Assembly (NCBI RefSeq): GCF_029893585.1
Contig: NZ_JARXYX010000012.1
Coordinates: 124,001-188,000, forward strand
DNA: 64,000 nt
Direction of reading: 5' to 3'
Origin: Streptomyces sp. LBL
Lineage (GTDB): Bacteria; Actinomycetota; Actinomycetes; Streptomycetales; Streptomycetaceae
Positions 1-8,073 of this stretch are shown here, piece after piece (the stretch's first letter is position 1; each line of letters opens with the position of its first letter). Both the position numbers and the translations under genes were made by a program. Below the pieces are notes generated by a model. The model did no database searches and was not told the origin of the DNA. It was given only the letters and a program-made list of their open reading frames with translations.

Positions 1-401
1 TCGGCGAGCCCGGCCTCGACCGGGTTCTGCGGCTGAGGCATCGGAGCCGACGGGTCCATCGGCATGAACAGCGGCAGCCGGTCCAGGTAGGCCTTGCCGC
101 CGGCGCGGTCCTGGGTGCGCTTGAAGATCTCCAGGAAGTGGTCGTCGAAGAAGAAGACCCAGACGTACCAGTCGGTGATGAGCGAGAGGGCGGGGCCGTC
201 GCAGTCGGGGTGAGTGGAGGCGCAGAGCAGGCCGTAGTCATGCGCGTCGAGGTCGGACTGCTCCCAGATCCCGGATCCCTCCAGCATGCCCATCTCGCGC
301 GCCCACCCGCTCGAATGGGCGCGCGCCTCGTCGACGTGCGGGTTCAGCCGCGCGGGATACGGCATGTAGAAGTGCGGGAGTTCGAAGGGCTGCTGCGTCA
401 T
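1..401 (-). CDS. geoA: Germacradienol/geosmin synthase, N-terminal part (cut by window edge)
   Basis: About the first 133 residues of a sesquiterpene cyclase are visible; the rest lies beyond the left edge. The reading begins MTQQPFELPHFYMPYPARLN and contains the Mg2+-binding motif DDHFLE (preceded by YVWVFFF), both closely matching streptomycete geosmin synthase as I know it (SCO6073 type). The enzyme is a cytoplasmic bifunctional protein: the N-terminal domain cyclises farnesyl diphosphate to germacradienol/germacrene D and the C-terminal domain converts germacradienol to geosmin. Only the N-terminal domain can be assessed here. The ATG at 401 is the natural family start. The 260 bp upstream is probably its promoter region. 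Identification is from remembered family sequence, so I am very confident of family and fairly confident of product. Confidence 0.93.
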   Translation of the reverse strand, partial: MTQQPFELPHFYMPYPARLNPHVDEARAHSSGWAREMGMLEGSGIWEQSDLDAHDYGLLCASTHPDCDGPALSLITDWYVWVFFFDDHFLEIFKRTQDRAGGKAYLDRLPLFMPMDPSAPMPQPQNPVEAGLA

Positions 402-546
402 GGCCGGGCCCTACCCAGGGCCTTTCGGCGGCATCCGCGGGCCGGGACATGATCACACCATCGCGTGAATCCGGGGTGAATCCGGGCGTCCCGCCCCGCG
501 CGCATGATGGCGACCCGCTCGACATGATCACCGCGTCAGGGTCGGT

Positions 547-622
547 CGAATCGGAGTTCTTCCGAACAGCCGGAACGGTCGGAACAGCCGGAACATTCGG
601 GAACGGTCGGAACAGCCGGAAG
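547..622. repeat. GGAAC-rich imperfect direct repeats upstream of geoA
   Basis: The stretch contains a 24-bp direct repeat (571-594 and 599-622) built from GGAACGGTCGGAACAGCCGG with one to three differences. It sits between the DUF89 gene and the geosmin synthase gene. It could be a slipped-strand expansion or a binding-site array in the geoA promoter region; nothing in the sequence decides this. No gene is supported in 402-660. Confidence 0.6.
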
Positions 623-660
623 GCACGAACCACCTCCGAGCCGGCGACGCGCGTTTGTGC

Positions 661-1854
661 TCAGGACCTGACCTGGATCAGCGCATGAGTGCCGCTGGTG
701 CGCCAGCGCTGTCCCTCCGCGGTGACCAGCGCGGCCTCCGTGTCCGCCTCAAGGCCGGTGATCACGTCGGACTTCAGGGTCCGCAGGGCGGCGACCGGGC
801 CGGGGAAGTGGGCGGTGACCTCGGCGAAGGGTGTGGTCGGGGGCCAGCGGCGGTCGCCCACCAGACGGCGGTAGTTGAGGTCGCCCTTCAGGACGGTCAG
901 ATCGGCGGTGGTGAGTTCCGCGCGGAGGTCGTCCGGCATGTCCGCGTACGGCAGCGGGGCGCAGGAGAAGGGATGCGCGCGCACCGCGAGGCGACCGTCG
1001 GCCATCGCGGCCCACAGGCGGCGCCCGTGGACGGCGGCCTCGCCCGGCGCCCGCGTGAGCCGGCGCAGCCCGTCCACCACGTCCATGGTGGTGGCGTCGG
1101 AGACGTAGTACGGGTACGGCTTGACGTGCAGGATCGCCCGCCCGATGCGCCCGTGCGCGAGAAGATGGGCGATGAGCAGCAGGTCCGGGATGAGTTCGCG
1201 GCCGGCGTTGTCGGCGATCAGGCAGAGGGTGCCGGTGCCGCCGAGCAGTGTCCGGAGGGTGTCGCTGTCGTCGGCGACCAGGCCGGGTACGGCGGCCCGC
1301 TCCTCGGCTTCGGCGTCGGAGAGGCGGAAGCCGAGGTCGGCGCGGTTGCCCCACAGGGAGCCGTGCAGCAGGGCTGCGGTCTGTTCCGCCACCGGGCGGC
1401 CGGAGAGCTCATCGAGGGCGGCCAGTTCCTCGTCCGTCTCCCGGGAGTCGAGTTCGGCGAGCTTGGAGGGGCGGAAGGGGTCGATGCCCTGCCACGGGCC
1501 GGGGCCGAAATAGCCGACGGCGTCAAGGAGTCGGCGATAGAAGTGGCTCTCGGACCACAGCCACGGCACGTCGAACCAGGACCGTCCGGTGTACGCGTCC
1601 ATCCCCCAGGCCGACCAGCGGTCCACGTCGTGCGCGTCGGCCGGGAGCGGTTCGACGACGCCCTTGGTGCAGTTCGCGAGGAGAGCGTCGAGGGCGTCGT
1701 GCTGCTCGGGGCCGTACGGGAAGGACTCCCGCACCTGTCGGACGATCGCGGGGTGCCGCTCGGCGAGCACGCTGTGCGGGAACGAGCCGGGTTCGTCACC
1801 GAGGATCACGGGCGCGGGCGGCACGGGCGGAGCGGACAGCGGGGTGTCGGGCAT
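661..1854 (-). CDS. DUF89 / damage-control phosphatase family protein
   Basis: Encodes 397 aa. The ATG at 1854 gives MPDTPLSAPPVPPAP; the 38 codons upstream in frame look like non-coding sequence. The C-terminal half holds the DUF89/ARMT1-type signatures LIADNAGREL followed by D, and LKGDLNYRRLVGDRRW, which supply the metal- and phosphate-binding Asp/Asn residues of the family. Members are metal-dependent phosphatases acting on damaged or reactive phospho-sugars and related metabolites, in the cytoplasm; the true substrate here is unknown. It lies upstream of geoA on the same strand, but 260 bp away, so co-transcription is uncertain. An older annotation for this family is protein-glutamate methyltransferase, which I do not favour. 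Confidence 0.85.
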   Translation of the reverse strand: MPDTPLSAPPVPPAPVILGDEPGSFPHSVLAERHPAIVRQVRESFPYGPEQHDALDALLANCTKGVVEPLPADAHDVDRWSAWGMDAYTGRSWFDVPWLWSESHFYRRLLDAVGYFGPGPWQGIDPFRPSKLAELDSRETDEELAALDELSGRPVAEQTAALLHGSLWGNRADLGFRLSDAEAEERAAVPGLVADDSDTLRTLLGGTGTLCLIADNAGRELIPDLLLIAHLLAHGRIGRAILHVKPYPYYVSDATTMDVVDGLRRLTRAPGEAAVHGRRLWAAMADGRLAVRAHPFSCAPLPYADMPDDLRAELTTADLTVLKGDLNYRRLVGDRRWPPTTPFAEVTAHFPGPVAALRTLKSDVITGLEADTEAALVTAEGQRWRTSGTHALIQVRS

Positions 1855-2029
1855 GCGCCTCACGGTAGCGCGCGCGTTCCGACGGTCGGCGGACGCGTCA
1901 TACGACCCCTCGCGCCCCGACCTCTTATCGGGCGCTGCGGCTCCGATCCGGCTCCGGGCGGCCGGCACCGCGTAGAACTCCGGGCGGCCGGCGCCGCGTA
2001 GGACACGGACACGATCGCCACATAGAACA

Positions 2030-2092
2030 CGGACGCGATCAACGTGCCGCTCTGCCGCACCGTCTCCACGACGGGCCGCGGGTCGTGCGCGA
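2030..2092 (-). pseudogene. Short relic of an afsA-like gene
   Basis: Read on the minus strand, 2038-2084 encodes DPRPVVETVRQSGTLI, which matches DPLLVVETVRQSGALI of the intact AfsA homologue at 2909-3814. At nucleotide level 27 bases are identical (2047-2073 against 3585-3611, same orientation). Sequence on both sides no longer resembles AfsA and there is no start, stop or RBS around it. This looks like the remnant of a duplicated or deleted afsA domain, or a partial gene-conversion scar. Confidence 0.65.
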
Positions 2093-2100
2093 TCCGGTCC

Positions 2101-2128
2101 GGTTCGGTTCGGTTCGGTTCGGTTCGGG
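2101..2128. repeat. (GGTTC)n microsatellite
   Basis: Five perfect GGTTC pentamers in a row, directly next to the afsA-like relic. It is non-coding, between the DUF89 gene and the TetR gene. The remaining intergenic sequence (1855-2197) shows nothing else I can support. Confidence 0.8.
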
Positions 2129-2197
2129 AACGAACTCCTGGGCCCCTTCCCGTGGCGGCGTCGGCCAGCCCGCCCCGCCCGCTTCCGCGACAGCCCC

Positions 2198-2845
2198 TCA
2201 CACCATCCTGGTCTCCCGCTCCAACTGCGTGACCAGGGTCAGATACCGGGCCCGGCGGGGTACCGGGACCATGCCGCGGATCATCAGGTGCCACATCTCT
2301 GCCAGGCGGCGTGGCTGGCGGGTCATGGGTTCGAGGGAGCGGCTGACGACACGGGTGCCGACGAAGAAGCAGACGAGAGAGTGGGCGACGGCGTCGATGT
2401 CCGTGTCCGGGTGGAGGTCGGACTCCTTGACCGCGCCCAGGAGTTTGCGGGAGGAGAGCTCCAGCCACTCCGTGAAGGGGTGCCGAAGCGGCGGGCGCAC
2501 CTCCACTCCCCCGGTGGCCAGGCGCAGGCCGGCCCGGGGAACGGGATCCTCGACGGACATCCGCGCTATGCCGAAGGTGATGCGCATCAGCGCCTCGAGC
2601 GAGGAGTAGCCCCGGCCGTCCGCGTCGCTCGCCAGCCGGCGCGAGAAACGGGACTGCAGCTCCATGATCGCGTGGGCCAGGTCCTCCTTGGCGGCGAAGT
2701 GGAAGTAGAGGGCGCCTTTGGTGACTTGGGCGTGCTCGACGATGTCGCTCAGGCTCGTCGACTCGTAGCCGTGCCGGTCGAACAGGTCGGCGGCGGCCGT
2801 GATGATCGTCGAGCGGGTCTGCTCGGCACGTAACTGCCTCGGCAT
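2198..2845 (-). CDS. TetR-family GBL receptor homologue (ArpA/ScbR type)
   Basis: 215 aa, starting MPRQLRAEQTRS at ATG 2845. The N-terminal helix-turn-helix (about residues 8-55) carries DLFDRHGYESTSLSDIV and TKGALYFHF, the signature shared by gamma-butyrolactone receptors, followed by a ligand-binding domain with a Trp in the FTEW segment where the family keeps a ligand-contacting Trp. Members are cytoplasmic dimeric repressors that release ARE operators on binding a butyrolactone. The gene follows afsA by 63 bp on the same strand, and an ARE-like site sits in that gap, so it is probably self-regulated. Its many Arg residues, especially at the C-terminus, make a pseudo-receptor (ScbR2-like) possible. 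I cannot tell receptor from pseudo-receptor by sequence alone. Confidence 0.88.
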   Translation of the reverse strand: MPRQLRAEQTRSTIITAAADLFDRHGYESTSLSDIVEHAQVTKGALYFHFAAKEDLAHAIMELQSRFSRRLASDADGRGYSSLEALMRITFGIARMSVEDPVPRAGLRLATGGVEVRPPLRHPFTEWLELSSRKLLGAVKESDLHPDTDIDAVAHSLVCFFVGTRVVSRSLEPMTRQPRRLAEMWHLMIRGMVPVPRRARYLTLVTQLERETRMV

Positions 2846-2864
2846 TGACGGGACTCCTGCGGGA

Positions 2865-2888
2865 AAGAACGGGTCATGCCGTTTGTTT
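2865..2888. promoter_or_regulatory. ARE-like operator upstream of the TetR gene
   Basis: The 24-bp site ends in CCGTTTGTTT and begins AAGAAC, agreeing with most fixed positions of the autoregulatory element consensus (ANAWAC-NNACYNNN-CGGTTTKTTT as I remember it). It lies 20-43 bp ahead of the start codon at 2845, where a bound repressor would block transcription. Binding is inferred. Confidence 0.5.
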
Positions 2889-2908
2889 CTCTCCCTGTAC
2901 ACGATAGC

Positions 2909-3814
2909 TCACCTTGCCTCCGTGCCCACCGTGCAGACGAAGACCGTCGAATCTCCCTGTCTGCCCACGACTTGCACATCGCCCCCGGACCCGTCCGTCG
3001 CCTCTATCCAGGCGAGTTCGTCCAGTTCGGCGTACCGATGGAAGGCGATGTGGAACGAGACCGGCGAGCGGGTCCCGCCGGTGTGCGCCTGGACGGCCTG
3101 GCGGGTGGCCTCCAGCAACAACATGCCCGGGACGTGATCGAGAGGGTGGTCAAAGAAAACGGGGTGTGCGGTATCTATTCGCAGCCGCCAGAGGTTCGGC
3201 CGCCCGGCCGGGGCGAGGACCACGTCCGCCGGCAGCGCGCGGCCCACGGTGGCGGCGGGCAGCGCGGGCGGCAGCGGCAACGGGGTCACGGTGGCGGCGG
3301 TACGACCGCCTCGCAGCCGGCGATAGACGGGCTCACTGGTGCAGGTGAACGCCACGCGCCGCGCGGTCGCGACGCGTTCCCCGTCACGCAGGACCTCCGC
3401 GGTGTACACCGCACCCACCGGACGACGGCCTCGGTACTGGATGTCGACGAAGGCGACCTCGACGGTCAGCTCGGCTGGGACCGCTCCCACGGCCAACTGC
3501 CGCGGAAACGTGGCGACGTCGAACTCCCGGAGCACGAAGTGGTCGCCCAGCGGAACCTCGTACTCTGTGTGCGAGATCAGCGCTCCGCTCTGCCGCACCG
3601 TCTCCACGACGAGCAGCGGGTCGTACGCGGACCAGTCCGGCGAGACGTGTAAACCGTGTGCGCGCGGCCATTGCGCCGACACGGAGAACCGGTCGTCCGC
3701 GATCCGGTGCCACCCGGTGAGCAAGGTTTCCGCGACCGCCGCGCGGTGAACGAGTTGACGGGGAACGGTCGCCGTCATGGACGGGATTTCGGCAAGCTGC
3801 CGCGGTTGAGGCAT
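2909..3814 (-). CDS. afsA: AfsA/ScbA-type gamma-butyrolactone biosynthesis protein
   Basis: 301 aa with two AfsA hotdog-type repeats: residues about 20-150 (ending near DIQYRGRRPVGAVYTAEV) and about 190-300 (HPVFFDHPLDHVPGMLLLEA). AfsA condenses a beta-ketoacyl-ACP with dihydroxyacetone phosphate, the first committed step of A-factor/SCB-type signal synthesis. The HPVFFDHPLDHVPG segment is the most diagnostic. The start at ATG 3814 is preceded by GGGAGAG at good spacing; an internal Met 12 codons later lacks an RBS. It is divergent from the receptor gene at 3999 with an ARE-like site between them, the standard scbA/scbR arrangement. The exact signal molecule cannot be read from sequence. Confidence 0.93.
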   Translation of the reverse strand: MPQPRQLAEIPSMTATVPRQLVHRAAVAETLLTGWHRIADDRFSVSAQWPRAHGLHVSPDWSAYDPLLVVETVRQSGALISHTEYEVPLGDHFVLREFDVATFPRQLAVGAVPAELTVEVAFVDIQYRGRRPVGAVYTAEVLRDGERVATARRVAFTCTSEPVYRRLRGGRTAATVTPLPLPPALPAATVGRALPADVVLAPAGRPNLWRLRIDTAHPVFFDHPLDHVPGMLLLEATRQAVQAHTGGTRSPVSFHIAFHRYAELDELAWIEATDGSGGDVQVVGRQGDSTVFVCTVGTEAR

Positions 3815-3880
3815 ATCTCTCCCTACGGTCCCCCGAAAGGCCAGGAGCAGACAGTGAAGAGCCCGCTCAGGTGACCGTTA

Positions 3881-3904
3881 GAGTACGAGCCGACCGGTTT
3901 GTTT
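3881..3904. promoter_or_regulatory. ARE-like operator in the afsA/receptor divergent promoter region
   Basis: The site contains TAC near its left end, then CC and the highly conserved right half CGGTTTGTTT, matching the autoregulatory-element consensus at nearly every fixed position. It is about 95 bp upstream of the receptor start (3999) and 67 bp upstream of the afsA start (3814), so it could repress both genes. The assignment rests on consensus and position. Confidence 0.65.
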
Positions 3905-3998
3905 TCAATGCGATCAGTCGGCAGCGTCCTATGATCGGACCGAGACAGCAAACACGATTCCGGGAATTGGCCAACTCGGCGCAGTGGAGGAGCTCTTA

Positions 3999-4640
3999 AT
4001 GGCACAACAGGAGCGCGCCATCAGGACGCGCAGGACGATCCTGGAGGCGGCGGGCGCGGTCTTCGACGAGTACGGCTACGCCTCCACCACCATCTCCATG
4101 GTGCTGGAGCGGGCCGATGTCACCAAGGGCGCCCTGTACTTCCACTTCTCCTCCAAGGAGTCCCTGGCCCAGGCGGTGCTCGACGAGCAGGTGCCGTTCG
4201 GCGCCGTCCCGGAGCAGCCCTGCAAGCTGCAGGAGATCATCGACATGACGTTCGTGGTGGCACAGCGGCTGCTGACCGACTCCCTGCTGCGGGGCAGCGT
4301 GCGGCTGACGGTGGACCAGGCCACGCCCCCCGGGGTCGACCACTCCGGGCCGTTCCGGCAGTGGGCTGAACGACTCATCGCGCTCATGGAACAGGCGCGC
4401 AGCCAGGGCGAGTTGCTGCCCACGGTGCAGCCGCGGGACACCGTGGAGCTGCTCGTGGGAGGCTTCGCTGGCATTCAGCTGATGTCACGGGCGCTGACCG
4501 ACCGGGCGGACCTCGCGCACCGGGTCTCCGTCCTGTGGTCCCACATCCTGCCCAGCCTCGCGGTGCCGGGCCTGCTGCTCGGCCTGGACAGCAAAGCCGA
4601 CCGTGGTCTGCGGGTGCTCTCCGCGGTCCCCGTGTCGTGA
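3999..4640 (+). CDS. scbR: TetR-family GBL receptor (ScbR/ArpA type)
   Basis: 213 aa, closely resembling S. coelicolor ScbR as remembered: MAQQERAIRTRRTILEAAG, the recognition-helix segment ADVTKGALYFHFSSKESLAQ, VPEQPCKLQEIIDM, GPFRQWAERLIALM with the ligand-pocket Trp, and a C-terminal ILPSLAVPGLLLGLD. It represses target genes by binding AREs and is released by the cognate butyrolactone. ATG 3999 has GGAGGAG just upstream; a GTG at 3984 in frame would put that RBS inside the gene. Divergent from afsA and overlapping the reductase gene downstream by 4 bp. Gene symbol is by homology; the species-specific name may differ. Confidence 0.9.
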   Translation: MAQQERAIRTRRTILEAAGAVFDEYGYASTTISMVLERADVTKGALYFHFSSKESLAQAVLDEQVPFGAVPEQPCKLQEIIDMTFVVAQRLLTDSLLRGSVRLTVDQATPPGVDHSGPFRQWAERLIALMEQARSQGELLPTVQPRDTVELLVGGFAGIQLMSRALTDRADLAHRVSVLWSHILPSLAVPGLLLGLDSKADRGLRVLSAVPVS

Positions 4641-5488
4641 TCCTGGTGACGGGTGCCACCGGCACCGTCGGGCGGCTGGTGGCCGAGCGTCTGTCCGGCA
4701 CCGGCCCGGTCCGTCTGCTCGTCCGCACTCCGCACCGTGCCCCGGTACGGGGCCCCGGAATCGAGACGGTGGGCGGGGACTTCGACGATCCCGGCAGTCT
4801 GCGCGAGGCGCTCTCCGGCGTACGGTCCACGCTGCTCGTCACCACGAACCCACTGGCGCCCGCCCAGGACGAGAACTTCGTGACGGCAGCCCGCACGGCG
4901 GGGGTGGCACATGTGGTGAAACTGTCGGCCCACGCGGTGGCCGACCTCGACGCCACCGACCTGGTCACGCGATGGCAGCGGGACAACGAGGAACTCCTGC
5001 GCGCGTCGGGCCTGCAGTGGACGTTCCTGCGGCCGCGCTCGTTCATGTCCAACACCCTGAGCTGGGCCCGCTCCGTCCGGGAGGAGGGAGTCGTCCGGGC
5101 GCCCCACGGCAGTTCGCGCAACGCGACGGTCGATCCGCGGGACATCGCCGACGTGGCGGTACGGGCCCTGACGGAGCCGGCGGGGCACGCCGGCCGCGTG
5201 TACGCGCTCACCGGGCCCGAGGCCGTCACTCCGGCGCGGCAGACGGACACCCTCGCGGATTTGCTCCAACGTCCCCTGGAGTTTGTCGAGTTGACCAAGG
5301 ATCAGGTGTTGCGGGAACTCCTGAGGCGCTATCCCGCTCCGGTCGCCCACGCCCTGGCCGAGAGTGCCGAGCGCGGCCGACACGGGTCGAAGACCCAGGT
5401 GCACCCCACGGTCGCCGAACTGCTCGGCCGACCCGCGCACTCCTACCGGGACTGGGCCGACGCCCACCTGGACGCGTTTCGCGCCTGA
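4637..5488 (+). CDS. NAD(P)-binding NmrA-like reductase of the GBL locus
   Basis: 283 aa, beginning at GTG 4637 whose GTGA overlaps the receptor's stop, so translation is probably coupled. The N-terminus ILVTGATGTVGRLVAERL is a Rossmann dinucleotide-binding motif; the middle (LSAHAVADLD, LQWTFLRPRSFMSN, ATVDPRDIADVAVRAL) is typical of NmrA/SDR-a5-like proteins. Position in an afsA/scbR locus suggests a role like ScbB/BprA-type reductases, reducing an intermediate of butyrolactone synthesis; that function is inferred from location. An alternative is a quinone or general NAD(P)H oxidoreductase recruited to the operon. The in-frame ATG at 4535 lies inside the receptor gene and is not credible. 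Confidence 0.82.
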   Translation: MILVTGATGTVGRLVAERLSGTGPVRLLVRTPHRAPVRGPGIETVGGDFDDPGSLREALSGVRSTLLVTTNPLAPAQDENFVTAARTAGVAHVVKLSAHAVADLDATDLVTRWQRDNEELLRASGLQWTFLRPRSFMSNTLSWARSVREEGVVRAPHGSSRNATVDPRDIADVAVRALTEPAGHAGRVYALTGPEAVTPARQTDTLADLLQRPLEFVELTKDQVLRELLRRYPAPVAHALAESAERGRHGSKTQVHPTVAELLGRPAHSYRDWADAHLDAFRA

Positions 5489-5738
5489 GTTTGGCGGCTT
5501 GGCGCACGACGGCCGGACGTACGGGGCTGGCGTAAGGGGCGGCGAGGGGGACGGCGTGCGGGGCCTGGCCGGTGGGGCGGCGCACGGGGGCTGGCGAGCG
5601 GGACGGCGCACGGGGCCTGGGGTACGGCGGGCCGTCGGTGCCGTGAACGCGTCGGGCGGTTCTCCCGTACTGGACGGGAGCAGGCCGTGGACCTCACGGA
5701 AGCCAGACCGTTCCGTTCCGCCCGAGGAGACGTTCCGG

Positions 5739-6725
5739 ATGCCCCGGACCACCGCACACCGCACCGCTGCCCTGGCGGTCTCCGTCACGAGCTCCCTGTT
5801 GCTGGGCGTGTGGGCGGCGGCACCGGCCGCGGCACACGGCGCCCCGACGGATCCGGCCAGCCGGGTCTACGGCTGCTCTCCCGACGGCAGCCAGAACGGC
5901 ACCGCCGCCTGCCGGGCGGCCGTCGCCGCGAACGGGTCGCCGTTCACGGCCTGGGACAACCTGCGCGTCGCGAATGTGAATGGACGGGACCGGCAGACCA
6001 TCCCTGACGGAGAGCTGTGCAGCGGGGGCCTGCCCGCCTACCGGGGCCTCGACCTCGCCCGCACCGACTGGCCGTCCACCCGGATGACCCCGGGCGCGGC
6101 GCTGACCATGCGGTACGTCTCGACGATCCCGCACACCGGCACCTTCCGGCTCTATCTCACCAAGCCCGGCTACGACCCGGCGAAGCCGCTGACCTGGTCC
6201 GACCTTCCGGAGAAACCGTTCGCGGAGGTGAAGGACCCGGCGCTGACGGACGGGGCGTACCGGATCGACGCGACCCTGCCGTCCGACCGGACGGGACGGC
6301 AGGTGCTGTACACGGTCTGGCAGAACAGCAGCACGCCGGACACGTACTACTCGTGCTCGGACGTGGTGTTCCCGGCGGCGAAGAGTACCGGGGCCGGGGC
6401 CCAGGGGGCCGATCCGGCCGCGGGCGGCGGCAGCGGCAGCGGCAGCGGCAGCGGCAGCGGCGAAGCGAAAGCCGGCGCGTCGCCCGGGCAGACCGGGCAG
6501 CGGGCGGAATCCGCGAAGGAGAGCCCCGCGCCGGCCGGTTCCGCAGCGACCGCCATCCCTTCCGGCAGCCCCGCCGAGGCCGGCGCCGCCCCCGAAAGCA
6601 CTCCGGTGGCCTCCGCCGCCGACACGGACTCCGACCCCTCCGCGCCGACCATGGCGGGCGGCGCCGCCGCGGTACTGCTGCTCATCGGGGGCGCCGCGGC
6701 GGCGCTGCGCTTGCGTCGACGGTGA
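5739..6725 (+). CDS. AA10 lytic polysaccharide monooxygenase with C-terminal membrane anchor
   Basis: 328 aa, from ATG 5739 with GAGGAGA upstream. A Sec signal peptide (residues 1-32, ending AAPAAA) leaves His33 (HGAPTDPASR) as N-terminal residue; with His132 (IPHTGTF) it forms the copper histidine brace of AA10/CBP21 enzymes. The catalytic domain runs to about residue 218 (YYSCSDVVF). It is followed by a Gly-Ser repeat linker, a long Ala/Pro/Ser/Glu stretch, and a hydrophobic segment near residues 303-321 ending in RLRRR. So the enzyme oxidatively cleaves chitin or cellulose outside the cell but is probably held at the membrane or cell wall. No carbohydrate-binding module or LPXTG motif is visible. 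Substrate is unresolved. Confidence 0.88.
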   Translation: MPRTTAHRTAALAVSVTSSLLLGVWAAAPAAAHGAPTDPASRVYGCSPDGSQNGTAACRAAVAANGSPFTAWDNLRVANVNGRDRQTIPDGELCSGGLPAYRGLDLARTDWPSTRMTPGAALTMRYVSTIPHTGTFRLYLTKPGYDPAKPLTWSDLPEKPFAEVKDPALTDGAYRIDATLPSDRTGRQVLYTVWQNSSTPDTYYSCSDVVFPAAKSTGAGAQGADPAAGGGSGSGSGSGSGEAKAGASPGQTGQRAESAKESPAPAGSAATAIPSGSPAEAGAAPESTPVASAADTDSDPSAPTMAGGAAAVLLLIGGAAAALRLRRR

Positions 6726-6789
6726 ACGCCGGGCGCGAGGAGGCCGGTTGACCGCCAGGGCTTGGCCGGCGTGATCCGTGGGACTGGTC

Positions 6790-7437
6790 CTAGTTGACGT
6801 AGACCCGCGCGTTGCCGTCCGTCACCGGGGCGTACTTCGCGGTGAAGTAGCCGTTGGCGAAGCACAGGGACGAGCCGGACGTCTTGGTGAACTGCTGCTT
6901 GGTGAAGGTGATGCTGCTGTCGGCGTTGTCGGCCTTTCCGGTCAGACTGGGTGCCTGGTAGACGCAGCTGATGCTGCCGAGCAGGGTGCGCAGCACCACC
7001 GTGGTCTGGACGGCGGAGCCGGTGGCCGCGGTGACCTTGACGGTGCCGTCGGAGCTCACGGAGGTCTTGTAGGGCACATTGTTGACGGTGATGCTGGTGA
7101 CGCCGAGCACGCCGGTGACGTTGGCGCTGCAGCCGCCGAAGGTGTGCGCGCTGAGCGACTCGGTGGCCGTGCCGGGCGCGGCCGGGTTGTCGGTGACGGT
7201 GGCGGTGAACTGCGAGGCCGTGCACGAGATGCCGCTGGTGCCGGTGGCGCTGGAGTAGAGGGTCGCGGTGGTGCCGGTGGCCAGCGGCGCGGTGAGGACG
7301 TCGCCGGCGGCAATGGGCGTACCGCCGACGCTGCCGGTGGTCAGGACCGGGCCGGCGGCCGCCGACGCGGGGGTGATCGCCGGGAGCGTGAGGGCGGCGA
7401 CGGCTCCGGTGAGGGCGAGGAGGGCTCGAGTGCGCAT
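6790..7437 (-). CDS. Secreted protein of unknown function
   Basis: 215 aa, with a clear Sec signal peptide (MRTRALLALTGAVAALTLPA followed by ITPASA) and a mature Thr/Ser/Gly-rich, probably all-beta domain with several Cys (GISC, GGCS, SISC, LCF) that could form disulfides. I do not recognise a named family with certainty; similar small secreted proteins are common in Streptomyces. ATG 7437 has an ACGAGG-like RBS; in-frame sequence further upstream lacks signal-peptide character. It is convergent with the LPMO gene, 64 bp apart. No enzymatic motif is visible. Confidence 0.75.
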   Translation of the reverse strand: MRTRALLALTGAVAALTLPAITPASAAAGPVLTTGSVGGTPIAAGDVLTAPLATGTTATLYSSATGTSGISCTASQFTATVTDNPAAPGTATESLSAHTFGGCSANVTGVLGVTSITVNNVPYKTSVSSDGTVKVTAATGSAVQTTVVLRTLLGSISCVYQAPSLTGKADNADSSITFTKQQFTKTSGSSLCFANGYFTAKYAPVTDGNARVYVN

Positions 7438-8073
7438 GCGGGTGCCTCGTTTCTGGGGCGAGGGGTGGGTTTTCCGTCGGGGTGACGTCGTCGCCGGCCC
7501 GTGACGCCTTCTCCGTACGTGACGGACCGGCAACGACGGCCGACCGGAGACCGGTCGGAGAACCACCGGCGACCGGCCGTGACCCAATGGATGAGGGCCT
7601 CCGGCCGGACCGGGTGGAAGAGCGGTCCGGCACGGCCACCGGGGGAAGCGACCGTGCGGGTGCCGTGGAGGGTCGGACTCGGGCGATGAGATGCCCGTAC
7701 TGGACAGAACGTCCGGGAAAGCGACTGGATCCGGCGCCACGGATCGGGGGAAGCCTGGGAGAGTTGTAGACCTGATGGTCCGTCAACGTCAAGGTGTTGT
7801 AAGGCAGTTACTCGGCCGACTGAGGTGTTTTTGTCGTACGGTCAACGCCGCGACCATGGGCGACACATAATCGACACCCTTTTCGCACAACATGCTTGAC
7901 CCTCGAATGTAACCACCGGTAACTTCCTCGAAGGCTACCGATGCGTAACCAGAAAGTCCTTGCATCCACCGGGAGACGCGAGGAGGTCTGCGCACGGTTC
8001 GCTGTCCGCGCCAGGACAACCTGCCACTGAACCTGAAGCCCCACTGCATTGACTATGCCCACGGGAGCAGAAC
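7438..8073. other. 636-bp divergent intergenic region
   Basis: Separates two divergently transcribed genes encoding a secreted protein and a membrane protein. It holds no ORF I can support. TTGACC at 7896-7901 followed 17 bp later by GTAACT is a weak candidate promoter for the plus-strand gene. The right half (7790-7960) is clearly more AT-rich than its surroundings, consistent with regulatory DNA. Confidence 0.4.

Noticed and set aside
138..452. Open frame of 104 codons on the plus strand
   Set aside because: It is antisense to the geosmin synthase gene and has no recognisable motif or RBS.
5489..5738. Possible small gene between the reductase and the LPMO
   Set aside because: The stretch is a G-rich imperfect repeat; the in-frame extension of the LPMO through it would destroy the signal peptide. 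A small CTCCCGT/ACGGGAG stem (5662-5680) is too short to call.
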